Positions 1 to 8,985 of a stretch of DNA of 57,852 bases are shown here, in pieces. Source of the DNA: a virus; the IMG/VR virus record IMGVR_UViG_3300035698_035362, positions 1 to 57,852 of that record; one strand, 5' to 3'. Both the position numbers and the translations under genes were made by a program. A model generated the notes under the pieces. It was not told the origin of the DNA. It ran no database searches and saw only the letters and a list, made by a program, of their open reading frames with translations. Position 1 is the stretch's first letter; every line of letters begins with the position of its first letter.

Positions 1-177
1 CCAGAATGTCACAGTAGGAAAATATCTGAAATAACAACAACAGAATACACAAGAGAATTTAACAAAAGTACGGGGAGTCTTATAAGGATAATCGATAATG
101 GGAAAAACGGTTGTTCGTTAGGAATATATAACAAATGCAGAGAATGTGGAGCAGCAAGCGAATATGAAGGAATGTGA
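1..177 (+). CDS. Partial small protein with Cys/His residues (C-terminal 58 aa)
   Basis: Frame 1 is open from the first base to a TGA at 175-177. The only in-frame ATG is the last codon, so the start lies left of the window. The visible part contains C3, H4, C38 and a CRECG motif (C47, C50), which suggests a zinc-ribbon-like metal site. The family is not recognised. It ends 19 bases before the next small ORF and appears to belong to the same run of small genes. Confidence 0.6.
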   Translation, partial: PECHSRKISEITTTEYTREFNKSTGSLIRIIDNGKNGCSLGIYNKCRECGAASEYEGM

Positions 178-196
178 TTAGGGAAGGGAGAACATT

Positions 197-310
197 ATGT
201 ATAAATGGATAGAAAAGATTATGAAACATTTGGAAAGTCTTAACATGAGAAGTGCTGTATCCAGGTCACATTCTTTAAGAGAGAATAAAGATGATAAAGA
301 TATTAAGTGA
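197..310 (+). CDS. Small hypothetical protein, 37 aa
   Basis: ATG at 197 follows a good ribosome binding site (GGGAAGGGAG at 181-190) with 6 bases of spacing. The product is short, basic and charged, with no recognised domain, signal peptide or membrane segment. Its end overlaps the start of the next gene by 20 bases, which fits translational coupling. The support is the ribosome binding site, frame and context only, so the function is unknown. Confidence 0.5.
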   Translation: MYKWIEKIMKHLESLNMRSAVSRSHSLRENKDDKDIK

Positions 311-803
311 AACACAAGAAGCAATAAAAGAGTTTGATTTAGCGATGAAAAGAACAGTACCAATAACATCAGAAAGTCTTAGAATATTAATAAAAAAGGT
401 GGAAGACATGCATTATAGAAAAGTATATAAAGTAGGCGGGAAAGCATCAGTAACAAGAACAATAAAAAGTATCAAGTGGTCCAAAAAGGTAGATGAAGTA
501 ATAGTACGATTTAAAGGACTACCAGGAAAGTATATGGAAAGCGATATAACAGCAGCACCAGAAGAGCTTATAGAAGAAGTAACTAAGCAAATAAGACAAC
601 TGACCGAATATGAAACATATTTGCATGAAGAAGCATTTAAAGATACATCACCAAATCCATCAGATAATGACCCAAATGTAGACCCAGTATTTGCAAACAT
701 GAGAGCAGAAATGTGTAATACATTAGCGAAGAAGAACTCAGGAGTATTAGATGTAGCGTTAAACCTCAGGAGGATACTGCAAAAGAGCGTAATCAAAAAG
801 TAA
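291..803 (+). CDS. Hypothetical phage protein, 170 aa
   Basis: Start ATG at 291 lies inside the end of the preceding mini-gene, with only a weak purine-rich stretch upstream, so translation may be coupled. The product is soluble and mixed alpha/beta in character, with a Lys/Arg-rich middle and a Pro/Asp/Asn-rich linker near residues 115-130. No family is recognised. It is the last gene before the terminase promoter, so it may be the end of an upstream operon rather than part of the packaging module. Confidence 0.7.
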   Translation: MIKILSETQEAIKEFDLAMKRTVPITSESLRILIKKVEDMHYRKVYKVGGKASVTRTIKSIKWSKKVDEVIVRFKGLPGKYMESDITAAPEELIEEVTKQIRQLTEYETYLHEEAFKDTSPNPSDNDPNVDPVFANMRAEMCNTLAKKNSGVLDVALNLRRILQKSVIKK

Positions 804-846
804 ATTTATATATAAAACTATATTAAATTATATATCCTATATGTAA

Positions 847-888
847 TTGACTATAAAACACCTATACATTATTATCATTGTATAGGTG
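847..888 (+). promoter_or_regulatory. Terminase promoter with overlapping palindromic operator
   Basis: TTGACT (847-852), 17 bases, then TATTAT (870-875) is a near-consensus sigma-A promoter facing the terminase genes. A perfect 10-base inverted repeat (CACCTATACA at 859-868, TGTATAGGTG at 879-888) straddles the -10 and the expected start site near 882. There is no T-tract, so it is not a typical terminator. The layout fits a repressor or activator operator; that role is inferred. Confidence 0.65.
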
Positions 889-915
889 GTTCCTATATAG
901 AGGAGTATAAATCAT

Positions 916-1551
916 ATGACGAAACTGACCTCAAAACAACAAAAATTTAAAGATTTAATATTAGAAGGGTATACTAAAAAGGATGCTTATATAGAAGCAT
1001 ATAATTGTGAAAACATGAAAGACAGTACAATTTATGCAGGAGCAAGTAACCTATTTAGAAGTCCTAAAATACAAGCAGCACTGTTAGAAGTACAAGAAAA
1101 AGTATTAGAAGAGAATAAAGCAACTGTAGAGAATGTTATAGCAGAATTGTGTCATTTGGCATTTACTGACATTAAGAATTATCTGGAATATAAAACAGTC
1201 GCTAAGGACTCAGGAAAAATGACAGAAGAAGGAGAACCGATTTGGGAGAGTGAAACCATTGTTATATTAAAGAATAGTAAAGATGTAGATACAAGAGCAG
1301 TATCAGAAGTAAGAACTAATCCTAATGGTTCTTTTTCATTCAAATTATATAGCAAAGATAAGGCACTTGAGAACCTAGGTAAAATACTTGGTCTGTTTGT
1401 TGAGAAGTGGGAAGGCAGTATAGACGGGGATAAAACCAATCCAATTACTGTTGAACATACATTTGCTACAGAACAGATAGCTTCGGCATTTAAAGCGTTG
1501 TATCAATATAAGAAAGATGAGAAACGGGAAAAAGATAAGGCAACTAAATGA
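916..1551 (+). CDS. terS: Terminase small subunit
   Basis: The 211 aa protein begins with a helical DNA-binding region of the Terminase_2 type: LTSKQQKF, then an EGYTKKDAYIEAY helix-turn-helix-like segment and a repeat of helices (NLFRSPKIQAALLEV). In this family the small subunit recognises phage DNA and regulates the packaging ATPase. The start has a GAGGAG ribosome binding site, and the gene overlaps the large subunit by 4 bases (ATGA). The C-terminal half is less conserved and probably mediates oligomerisation or contact with the large subunit. Position directly before TerL supports the call. Confidence 0.88.
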   Translation: MTKLTSKQQKFKDLILEGYTKKDAYIEAYNCENMKDSTIYAGASNLFRSPKIQAALLEVQEKVLEENKATVENVIAELCHLAFTDIKNYLEYKTVAKDSGKMTEEGEPIWESETIVILKNSKDVDTRAVSEVRTNPNGSFSFKLYSKDKALENLGKILGLFVEKWEGSIDGDKTNPITVEHTFATEQIASAFKALYQYKKDEKREKDKATK

Positions 1552-2882
1552 CAGCATTATTAGTAGATATTGGCACAGACTTTCATGAGATGGCACCTAG
1601 GTCTTTAGAACACCTTGGAGTCTATTGTGCTACCGTATTGGATAGACGTATACCACACCCAGCATATTGTCCAACACATAAAAGTCCACTAGAGGCTATA
1701 TCAGCAGCGTTTTTTGAAGAAGAGGATTTTTCTATATGGCATGCAATGAGAGGTAGTGGTAAAACAGAGGATATAGCAATACTTGCTTATTTAGAAAGTA
1801 TATTTAAACCTAAGTGTGGAACAACTGTATTAGGTGGAGCATTAGAACAGTCTCAGAACATTGTTACATACCTAGACCAGATGTGGAGTAGGGATAAAGC
1901 ACCAAGATATCTATTAACGACTGGACAAGTAGCGGGTAAGGGCTATAGACTTAAAAATGGTTCCTGGGTAAAGGCGTTAGCAGCATCAGGTAAATCAGTA
2001 AGGGGACCACATCCTCAGAAATTGAGGTTGGATGAAGTAGATGAGATGGATGCTTTTATATTTAGTTCAGCATTGGGGCAACCTAAATTAAATTATGGTA
2101 TAAAAGATAACATTGTAGCAAGTAGTACATTACATCATCCATTTGGTATGATGGCAGACTTAATAGACAGTAGACATGATAGAGGAGCAGCGTATTTTCC
2201 GTGGTGTATACATGAGGTAGAGTTACCAAGAGGATTTTGGACAGAGGCTGAACTGCAAAGGAAACGAAAACAAGTAACATTAGATATGTGGGAAAGTGAA
2301 TATGAACTTAAAAGACCTTCTATGGAAGAAACCATATATAATTATGAGCAAGTAGAGCAGGCATGGGAAAGAGGTAGAAATCTAAGATTTGAAAAGGGTA
2401 TGATGACAGAAGCCGGTATTGACTGGGGGCACGGAACCACAGTAATGCACATAATACAAGACCGGAAGGAAAAGTATACAGTACCTATTACATTTACATG
2501 GCACCTAACAGAACTAACAGAACGGTGTCAACAGATATCGGATATATGTGTGGAATATGGGATAGACGTAATATATGCGGATTTTGCACCAAAGGATAGC
2601 AACATAACATTACAGAAGGTACTGAGGTACAATAGCACACAAACTAAATTATATCCAGTAGCATTTGGTAAATATAAGGTATTGGGAATCCAGGTGGTAC
2701 GATATTTATTAGAAAACGATTTAATTGATATACAAGATAAGGACACTAAGACATTCATGCAAAAGTATCATTATAAAAATGTTGAAACAGAAGTTATTGA
2801 TAAAACAGAAGACCATCACCCGGATGCTTTAACGGCATGGGCAGCGTCCAAAGCAGCGTTACTGGGTAACGTAGAAACATAA
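1548..2882 (+). CDS. terL: Terminase large subunit (packaging ATPase/nuclease)
   Basis: The 444 aa motor protein pumps DNA into the prohead and cuts it. Walker A is MRGSGKTED (GSGKT around 69-73), Walker B is LRLDEVDE (159-166), and the ASST coupling motif lies near 191-194. The C-terminal RNase H-like nuclease has acidic residues in GIDWGH (D292), YADFAP (D345) and DHHPDAL (D422, D426). Length matches the SPP1/P22-like family. It overlaps terS by 4 bases and precedes the portal gene, the normal packaging order. All expected catalytic residues are present. Confidence 0.95.
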   Translation: MTALLVDIGTDFHEMAPRSLEHLGVYCATVLDRRIPHPAYCPTHKSPLEAISAAFFEEEDFSIWHAMRGSGKTEDIAILAYLESIFKPKCGTTVLGGALEQSQNIVTYLDQMWSRDKAPRYLLTTGQVAGKGYRLKNGSWVKALAASGKSVRGPHPQKLRLDEVDEMDAFIFSSALGQPKLNYGIKDNIVASSTLHHPFGMMADLIDSRHDRGAAYFPWCIHEVELPRGFWTEAELQRKRKQVTLDMWESEYELKRPSMEETIYNYEQVEQAWERGRNLRFEKGMMTEAGIDWGHGTTVMHIIQDRKEKYTVPITFTWHLTELTERCQQISDICVEYGIDVIYADFAPKDSNITLQKVLRYNSTQTKLYPVAFGKYKVLGIQVVRYLLENDLIDIQDKDTKTFMQKYHYKNVETEVIDKTEDHHPDALTAWAASKAALLGNVET

Positions 2883-2895
2883 GGGGGCAAATGAA

Positions 2896-4497
2896 ATGGC
2901 ATTTATTAAAGAAGGAACGGCATTTCCACCAGTAGAATGGTTAACATGGTATCATAAATATACTGAATATGCTGCTTGGTACTCGGGTGACCCAATGGAA
3001 TTATTAAAATTCTACAGTACACAAGTATTATATCCAGGAGTGGAAAAGAGTAGATTTTGGCATAGAACAGAGATAGAAGATAGGGCTAATATAGTTCATC
3101 TACCTGTAGCAAATGATGTAGCAAGTATCTCAGCAGCGTTGCTATTCTCAGAGGAACCAATATTCAGATATAAAGAAGATAGTGCTGGGGGTAAACGTGT
3201 AAAGGAATTCTTAAAGGAAAATCAATTCAGTAGTAAACTATTAGAGGGTGCGGAAATAGCAGCAGCATTATCTGGTGTATTTCTTAAGTTGAATATTGAT
3301 AGTGACCTGTTAGATGTGCCTATTGTAAGTATTGTTACTCCAATGCAGGCATTCCCAAAATTCAGATATGGTATATTATGTGAGGTATTATTTTTCAGAG
3401 TAGTTCGAGAAAACGATGGTGGAACAGTTTGGAGATTATTTGAGAACCGTTCTCGTGTAGATAATAAACTACATATTGAATATAGCTTGTATAAAGGACA
3501 ATCGGATAAAGTAGGTAGAGTAGTTGATTTCAGGTCTATCGATGCTACTAGAGACTTAGATTTGGAACCCAAAGAATATGAAATGGATGGCTTAGGTTGT
3601 GTTTATATACCTAATAAAAAACCAAATACATTGGCACCAGGGTCAGCATTAGGTATTAATGATTACAATGGCTGTATTAGTTTAATGGATAGTTTAGACT
3701 TTGCTTGGACCTCATGGATGAGAGATATTGAACTGGGTATGGGACAACTATTAATAGATGAAGAACTATTGGACCATGGGCCTATTACAAAGGCATCCGG
3801 AACAGTTGTAGATAACCCACAGTTTTCAAAGTTTAAAAAAGCATTTATGAAGTTGAACCTATCCTCATGGAAAATGGCAGGGGATAATGTTAAACCAATT
3901 GATATAGTACAGTTTGAATTAAGAGTAGAGGAACATATGAAGACATGCTCTTCACTACTTGCTAACATTGTAAGTCAATGCGGATACTCACCACAGACAT
4001 TTGGATTAGGTGAAAATCAGGGGCAGGCAGAGAGTGGTACAGCATTGAGAATAAAAGAACGTAAAAGCCTACTCACAAGAGAAAAGAAATCACGTTATTG
4101 GGATTATGCTTTAACTAAGTTCTTCGAACAGGTGCAACAGTTTGATGTATCCAGTGAATTGTCAAGCACTTATGAACCAGAGGAGATTGAGATTGAGTTA
4201 CAAGATAGCATTATATCAGACCCTAAAGAAATCGGTGAAGTTGTTAATTTATTAAAACAAGCACAATCAGCAAGTACATTTATTAGAGTACAGATGGTTC
4301 ACCCAGATTGGGATGATAAACAGATAGAAGAAGAAGTTGATTTAATAATGGATGAGAATGCTACAGATACCCTACCATTTATGAATGAATATGATAAAAC
4401 AACTGATATGGATGATGAAGATACAGATAAGGAAACAAAGGATAAAACAGGTGCCGAAGGGGCGAAAGAGGACACTAAATTAGATGTTAACGAATAG
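2896..4497 (+). CDS. Portal protein
   Basis: The 533 aa protein follows TerL and precedes the MuF-type minor head protein, the standard portal position. It shows the SPP1-like portal pattern: an N-terminal region with WYSGDPMELLKFY, a long central alpha/beta clip and stem region, a late helical segment (GTALRIKERKSLLTREKKSRYW) and a highly acidic Asp/Lys-rich tail. Portals form the dodecameric ring at one capsid vertex, docking the terminase and later the head-tail connector. It starts after an AAGGGGGC ribosome binding site and overlaps the next gene by 14 bases. The call rests on pattern, size and synteny. Confidence 0.9.
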   Translation: MAFIKEGTAFPPVEWLTWYHKYTEYAAWYSGDPMELLKFYSTQVLYPGVEKSRFWHRTEIEDRANIVHLPVANDVASISAALLFSEEPIFRYKEDSAGGKRVKEFLKENQFSSKLLEGAEIAAALSGVFLKLNIDSDLLDVPIVSIVTPMQAFPKFRYGILCEVLFFRVVRENDGGTVWRLFENRSRVDNKLHIEYSLYKGQSDKVGRVVDFRSIDATRDLDLEPKEYEMDGLGCVYIPNKKPNTLAPGSALGINDYNGCISLMDSLDFAWTSWMRDIELGMGQLLIDEELLDHGPITKASGTVVDNPQFSKFKKAFMKLNLSSWKMAGDNVKPIDIVQFELRVEEHMKTCSSLLANIVSQCGYSPQTFGLGENQGQAESGTALRIKERKSLLTREKKSRYWDYALTKFFEQVQQFDVSSELSSTYEPEEIEIELQDSIISDPKEIGEVVNLLKQAQSASTFIRVQMVHPDWDDKQIEEEVDLIMDENATDTLPFMNEYDKTTDMDDEDTDKETKDKTGAEGAKEDTKLDVNE

Positions 4498-6331
4498 TTC
4501 AGGCACAGGAGCAATAAAGAACGCAGCAGAACAAGTTGTTAATGGTGTGGGGGAAGCATTAAAGGAAATGCACCTCAGCATAGATAACAACCCAAATAAC
4601 CTAATACCTGCTAAACTGAGATACGAACATAAAGTAAAACAGTTGGCAAAGGGTTGGGAAAAATCTTGGAAGTTATGGGCAAACACAGACTTAGGAGAAG
4701 CTTATATAGCAGGTATCAAAGATGCAGATACTATTACAAGTAATCTTGCTCAATACAAACAAATTAATCCAGCAGTACAACCAATGTCATCAGAAACATT
4801 ATTAGTGGATAAAGTGAGTCCATTAACATTCTTTCCAGGATTACCGAGAGCTACTAAATCACTATTCAAACCATACCCAGGTCATTTCACATTTTATGAT
4901 ACTTATCGTAAAGCAATGTACGAAGGGTTTAAAGGAACGGCTACACAAATAGTTAGAACAGCAGAGGATATCTACAAACAGACAGCAGCCCTTGCGGGGG
5001 ACCGCTTTTTTAAGGAATCCTCCACTTACACTAGACGGAAAATGTCACAGAAAATGCTTAATGACTTCGCTCGTAAGGGTTTGCAGTCTGTTACATACAA
5101 AAATGGTGCTCGTGTAAGCATAGACAGTTATTCAGAAATGGCAACACGGACAATGGCGAGTCATGCAAATGTGGAGGCTTCACTTAAAAGATATGAACAG
5201 AGAGGATACGATTTAGTTAGGGTCAGTTCTCATTTTAGAGCTTGTGAATTATGTACACCGTATCAGGGAAAGATATTTTCCAGAAGTGGTAAAAACAAGA
5301 AGTTTAGACCATTAAGTACCGCTATATCAGGAGGATTATTTCATCCTAATTGTGTACATAGATTATCACCTTATTTCCCAGGAGTATCAGCCTCAAAACT
5401 TGAGACAAGTGCATCACCATCTGAGCATGCGTTAATTGAAGAACACGGATGGAACAAAGCTAATAAGATAGCATACAAAGCTCAACAGAAACAACGCGGT
5501 ATAGAAAGACAGGTAAGGAATTGGAAAAGACGTGAAATAGCATCCATGGATGTAACAGATGCCGGTAAGGCTCATGTTAAGGTAAACAACTACAGAAACC
5601 TCATGAGAAAGCATTTAAAAGATAATCCATATCTACCTCGTAAATATTATCGAGAGGGTGTAAAAGGATGGCAAAGTATTGTAGGGCTAACAAGGAAACA
5701 AGTAAGCGGACCAGGTCAATATTACGCAGGACAGATAATCACAAAAGCGAAGAAACAAGTAGACGTCATAACAGATATAATAACCGGCACAGCGGACAAA
5801 GTAGGTATAAGAAATTTCGGGTTGGAATTTAGATTAAAAACAAAAGATTCACTATCCAGAAAGATAACTAATTTGTTCAGAGATAGTAGGGGCTATTCAC
5901 CGTACAGCGTCGAGGCTGCAGGTATCTCAGATGCCGTTAGATATACTTATATAATGGATGATACTGCCACCTATGCTGCTCAGGTACAGCGTGTAGCAGA
6001 CAACCTCATTTCCAAAGGTATGACCCCTGTAAAATGGAAGAATTATTGGGGTGGAAAATACTACAAAGGAATCAACAGTAATTTTAGATATAATGGACAG
6101 GTACTTGAGATACAATTTCATACACCTAAGTCTTTTATTTTAAAGCAAGGTGTAAATACAACCGGTGGAGCCAATCTTGTAAAAGAACAAACAAGTCACT
6201 TCTGGTATGAGAAGGCAAGGACAGCAGCAAGTAAAGCAGAAGCGGATACATACTATGCTAAAATGATTGATATATGGAAGAATGTTGAGACCCCAGCAGG
6301 TGTTGGAAATATCAGTATTGTAATTCCATAG
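4484..6331 (+). CDS. MuF-like minor head protein fused to a RelA/SpoT-like domain
   Basis: The 615 aa protein has two parts. Residues about 1-300 look like the phage minor capsid (MuF/min_cap2) family, ending in a Cys/His cluster: CELC (C254, C257) and HPNCVH (H287, C290, H292). Residues about 440-600 carry features of a RelA/SpoT-like nucleotidyltransferase: FRLKTKDSLSRK (449-460), an SDAVRYTYIMDD strand (482-493), YYKGINSNF (527-534), EIQFHTPKSF (542-551) and a trailing H572...YEKAR. Normal minor head proteins lack this extension. MuF proteins with toxin domains are known from Firmicutes temperate phages, so this may be injected with DNA as an effector; that is inference. The start overlaps the portal end. 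Confidence 0.8.
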   Translation: MLTNSSGTGAIKNAAEQVVNGVGEALKEMHLSIDNNPNNLIPAKLRYEHKVKQLAKGWEKSWKLWANTDLGEAYIAGIKDADTITSNLAQYKQINPAVQPMSSETLLVDKVSPLTFFPGLPRATKSLFKPYPGHFTFYDTYRKAMYEGFKGTATQIVRTAEDIYKQTAALAGDRFFKESSTYTRRKMSQKMLNDFARKGLQSVTYKNGARVSIDSYSEMATRTMASHANVEASLKRYEQRGYDLVRVSSHFRACELCTPYQGKIFSRSGKNKKFRPLSTAISGGLFHPNCVHRLSPYFPGVSASKLETSASPSEHALIEEHGWNKANKIAYKAQQKQRGIERQVRNWKRREIASMDVTDAGKAHVKVNNYRNLMRKHLKDNPYLPRKYYREGVKGWQSIVGLTRKQVSGPGQYYAGQIITKAKKQVDVITDIITGTADKVGIRNFGLEFRLKTKDSLSRKITNLFRDSRGYSPYSVEAAGISDAVRYTYIMDDTATYAAQVQRVADNLISKGMTPVKWKNYWGGKYYKGINSNFRYNGQVLEIQFHTPKSFILKQGVNTTGGANLVKEQTSHFWYEKARTAASKAEADTYYAKMIDIWKNVETPAGVGNISIVIP

Positions 6332-6369
6332 AATATAATATATACTGTTATTGTATGAAAGGAGTAGAT

Positions 6370-6654
6370 ATGTCAAAGTATTTTTATTATGCAAGAACAG
6401 GTCCAAATTTTGAGGACTTTGAAAACCCAGTAGCACTATATCGAGAAGATGTCTGGGAAAAAGGAAATCATATGGACATATTAGGTGGTGACAAACAATG
6501 GAGATGGTCAGCTGAGGTTACAGCATCAATGGGTGTAGAGGATTTATATGTATCACACATATCACGAGATACAGCTATAAAAGCTGTTCGTAACAAATTT
6601 AGAATCAATACAAAAGACGCTAAACGTGTGCTTGTTGAAAGGAGCATGGAATGA
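6370..6654 (+). CDS. Hypothetical protein, 94 aa; possible partner of the MuF extension
   Basis: The start at 6370 was chosen over the in-frame ATG at 6355 because the AAAGGAG ribosome binding site lies between them. The product is small and aromatic-rich near the N terminus (YFYYARTG) with a basic C terminus; no domain is recognised. It follows the RelA/SpoT-like fusion by 38 bases and overlaps murB by 4 bases (ATGA). Immunity genes often sit directly after polymorphic toxins, so an immunity role is possible, but the sequence itself does not show it. Confidence 0.7.
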   Translation: MSKYFYYARTGPNFEDFENPVALYREDVWEKGNHMDILGGDKQWRWSAEVTASMGVEDLYVSHISRDTAIKAVRNKFRINTKDAKRVLVERSME

Positions 6655-7523
6655 GTCAACTGATGTTGCAACTGAGGTTATACAACCAATTAAACAAAAG
6701 ACTTTCTAATATCGCTGAAGTACAGCAGAATGAATCAATGAAAAATCATACTACATTAAAAGTAGGTGGTAAAGTTGATTTTTTCATAACACCAAACAGT
6801 ATATCAGACATAAAAGAAATCATGAGTGTCTGTGAAAGTTTGGGTTTGGTTACTTACATAATCGGCAATGGGTCTAATTTAATTGTAGGAGACAAGGGGA
6901 TTAGAGGGACTGTAATACACATAGGTAAGACGTGTAACAAAATAGAAGTAAATGGTAGCACGGTTACAGCAGAGGCTGGTGTATACATTCCAACACTGGT
7001 GAACACTTGTGTTAAGAATAGATTAAAGGGTATTGAAATTATAACTGGTATTCCAGGCAATCTCGGTGGTACTATTTATATGAATGGTGGGTATACAAGG
7101 CCTATATCTAATATTATTAAATCAGTAACAGTTTTAAGAGGATTTGGTATTATAAAATTAAATAGGTCAGAAATACTATTCTCACACCGTACAAGTTCAT
7201 TCCAATTTAATGATGACATTATATTATCAGCAGAACTTGAATTGGAATATGGCAACTGTAAAAACATTGTTAGGCAATATATAGTAGATAGACAAAGTAA
7301 GCAACCCTTACATCATCCCAGTTGCGGAAGTGTATTCAAACAACCTGGGAAACAAGTGTACAAATTAAAAGGTATATCAGTTGGTGATGCTACATATAGT
7401 AAAGGTTTTATACTAAATATGGGAAACGCAACCTCAAGAGATGTTGTAAGTGTTATTGATAGAGTTGAGCAGAGGGCAAAGAGGAAACTTAATTTGGAAG
7501 CTGAACTAATAGGAGATTTTTAA
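6651..7523 (+). CDS. murB: UDP-N-acetylenolpyruvoylglucosamine reductase (MurB)
   Basis: This 290 aa flavoenzyme family makes UDP-MurNAc from UDP-GlcNAc-enolpyruvate with NADPH. Visible motifs are the FAD-binding N-terminal block (NHTTLKVGG, 32-40; GNGSNLIVG, 72-80), GIPGNLGG (133-140), the active-site Arg in SHRTSSF (R180), the proton-donating Ser in CGSVFKQP (S227) and a C-terminal acidic residue in LEAELIG. Missing the extra domain of type I enzymes, it resembles Bacillus-type (type II) MurB. It is close to full length with key residues kept, so it is probably active. MurB is a host peptidoglycan enzyme and unexpected between phage head genes. The gene starts a run of envelope-glycan genes. 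Confidence 0.9.
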   Translation: MSQLMLQLRLYNQLNKRLSNIAEVQQNESMKNHTTLKVGGKVDFFITPNSISDIKEIMSVCESLGLVTYIIGNGSNLIVGDKGIRGTVIHIGKTCNKIEVNGSTVTAEAGVYIPTLVNTCVKNRLKGIEIITGIPGNLGGTIYMNGGYTRPISNIIKSVTVLRGFGIIKLNRSEILFSHRTSSFQFNDDIILSAELELEYGNCKNIVRQYIVDRQSKQPLHHPSCGSVFKQPGKQVYKLKGISVGDATYSKGFILNMGNATSRDVVSVIDRVEQRAKRKLNLEAELIGDF

Positions 7524-8216
7524 ATGAATATTGGTATTGTTACAAGTTTTTATCACGGATATGATAGGTTCATTGAAAGGTGGGCTAATTCAATTTGTAA
7601 ATTAACAATTAAACCTTCAATGGTAGTAATGGTTATAAGTGGGCCCCAACGGAATCCATTAAGTGTTAAACGGGCAGAATATGAGCTTAAAAAACACAAT
7701 ATATCATGTAGAATAGGGTCAATAAAAGTGCATAAAAGTATGGGATATGCAAGAAACAAAGCTGTTGAATTGTGTGATACTGAGTGGGTTATGTATTTAG
7801 ATGTTGATGATGAGGTTGTACCAAAAGCAATTCAGTATATACAGAAGTATGAGAAGAATGCAGATGTTATATGTTCGGGGCTGAGAACTATAGGGGTGAG
7901 AAGACATAAAGATAAGATATACTCAAAAGCCAGTACAGCCCGACAATTAAAAGGTAAAATTTGTGGTAGTTCACATTGTCCATTTAGAAAGAAGTTTTGG
8001 AAGTGGGGACCTTTTACAACTAAAAATGATTATATTGAGCAAGTCTTTAAACTGGGAATGGCACAACATGGCGCCAGATTTGTACCAACTAAAGAAATAT
8101 GCACTATATATAATTCAAGAGTAGATGGACACAACCTAACAATGACAAAAGAGCAATGGCAAGAATGTAATGAACAGACAAGAAGATTTGTGAGAGAGGG
8201 TGTTAAATATGATTAA
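7524..8216 (+). CDS. Family 2-like glycosyltransferase (GT-A fold)
   Basis: The 230 aa protein starts with a GT-A nucleotide-sugar-binding strand (NIGIVTSFYHG), followed by MGYARNKAVELCDTEW and a YLDVDDEV metal-binding DXD motif near residues 90-97. This is the usual arrangement in family 2 glycosyltransferases, which add one sugar from a nucleotide-sugar donor. It starts directly after the murB stop and overlaps the next gene by 8 bases. Donor and acceptor cannot be read from sequence. No membrane segment is evident, so it is probably cytosolic. Confidence 0.8.
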   Translation: MNIGIVTSFYHGYDRFIERWANSICKLTIKPSMVVMVISGPQRNPLSVKRAEYELKKHNISCRIGSIKVHKSMGYARNKAVELCDTEWVMYLDVDDEVVPKAIQYIQKYEKNADVICSGLRTIGVRRHKDKIYSKASTARQLKGKICGSSHCPFRKKFWKWGPFTTKNDYIEQVFKLGMAQHGARFVPTKEICTIYNSRVDGHNLTMTKEQWQECNEQTRRFVREGVKYD

Positions 8217-8985
8217 TTGTTTTTATGCAAACAGGAAAAAGAACTTTGGTGATGAGTTGACTCCAATTATTATTAAGTGGATATCCGGACAGGACACTCA
8301 TCATGTTAAAAAAGATGTATGTGGTAAACTGTTATGTATTGGTAGCGGGCTAAATGCTGCTTTACGGCCTAATGATGTTGTATGGGGGTATGGTTCGAGA
8401 AATATGAATGAATTTGGGGAGATTAAGCACGCTGATAAGGCAACATTTTTAGATGTTAGGGGTAAGTGGACAAGACAGAATATTCTCAAGTGTTTTCCAA
8501 ATGCTAAGGTTCCTGAGGTATACGGAGACCCCGCAATGTTAATGCCTGAGATATATAAACCAAAGTCAACAAAAAAGAAGTATGACATTGGATTAATACC
8601 TCACTATATAGATAAAAAGAGATTTAAAGTATTAAACCCAGGTATCCTGGTTATTAATATATTGGATAATCCATACAAAGTAATAGACCAGATAAACCAA
8701 TGCAAAGTAATAGTGTCCACAAGCCTACATGGAACTATCGTATCAGAAGCATATGGTATCCCAGTTGTATGGCTTAAAGTGAGCGATAGAATATTAGGTG
8801 GACATTTTAAATTTAATGATTATCTTAGTGGAACGGGTAGGGATGAGCAATTTCCAGTTAATTTAACCCCTAAAAAATTAATAAAAAGTAAGCATATTTT
8901 TGCTATTGCTCACAGTATATTGCCTAAACCTGTAATTGATACAGAGCCTATAAAGAAAGCATGGAAGGAACATTATAACAAATGA
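8209..8985 (+). CDS. Polysaccharide pyruvyl-transferase family protein
   Basis: The ATG at 8209 (258 aa) is preferred to an upstream GTG at 8200 because GAGAGGG ends right before it at suitable spacing. The N terminus CFYANRKKNFGDELTP and the later segment STSLHGTIVSEAYGIP are hallmarks of the polysaccharide pyruvyl-transferase/CsaB/WcaK family, which adds pyruvate ketals to sugars of wall polymers or exopolysaccharides. Some relatives act as glycosyltransferases, so the exact reaction is open. It overlaps genes on both sides and belongs to the glycan cassette. Confidence 0.78.
   Translation: MINCFYANRKKNFGDELTPIIIKWISGQDTHHVKKDVCGKLLCIGSGLNAALRPNDVVWGYGSRNMNEFGEIKHADKATFLDVRGKWTRQNILKCFPNAKVPEVYGDPAMLMPEIYKPKSTKKKYDIGLIPHYIDKKRFKVLNPGILVINILDNPYKVIDQINQCKVIVSTSLHGTIVSEAYGIPVVWLKVSDRILGGHFKFNDYLSGTGRDEQFPVNLTPKKLIKSKHIFAIAHSILPKPVIDTEPIKKAWKEHYNK

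Noticed and set aside
6331-6358. Separate promoter before the glycan cassette
   Set aside because: A TATAAT-like box is present but no -35 sequence at 15-19 bases; the cassette may be read from the terminase promoter.
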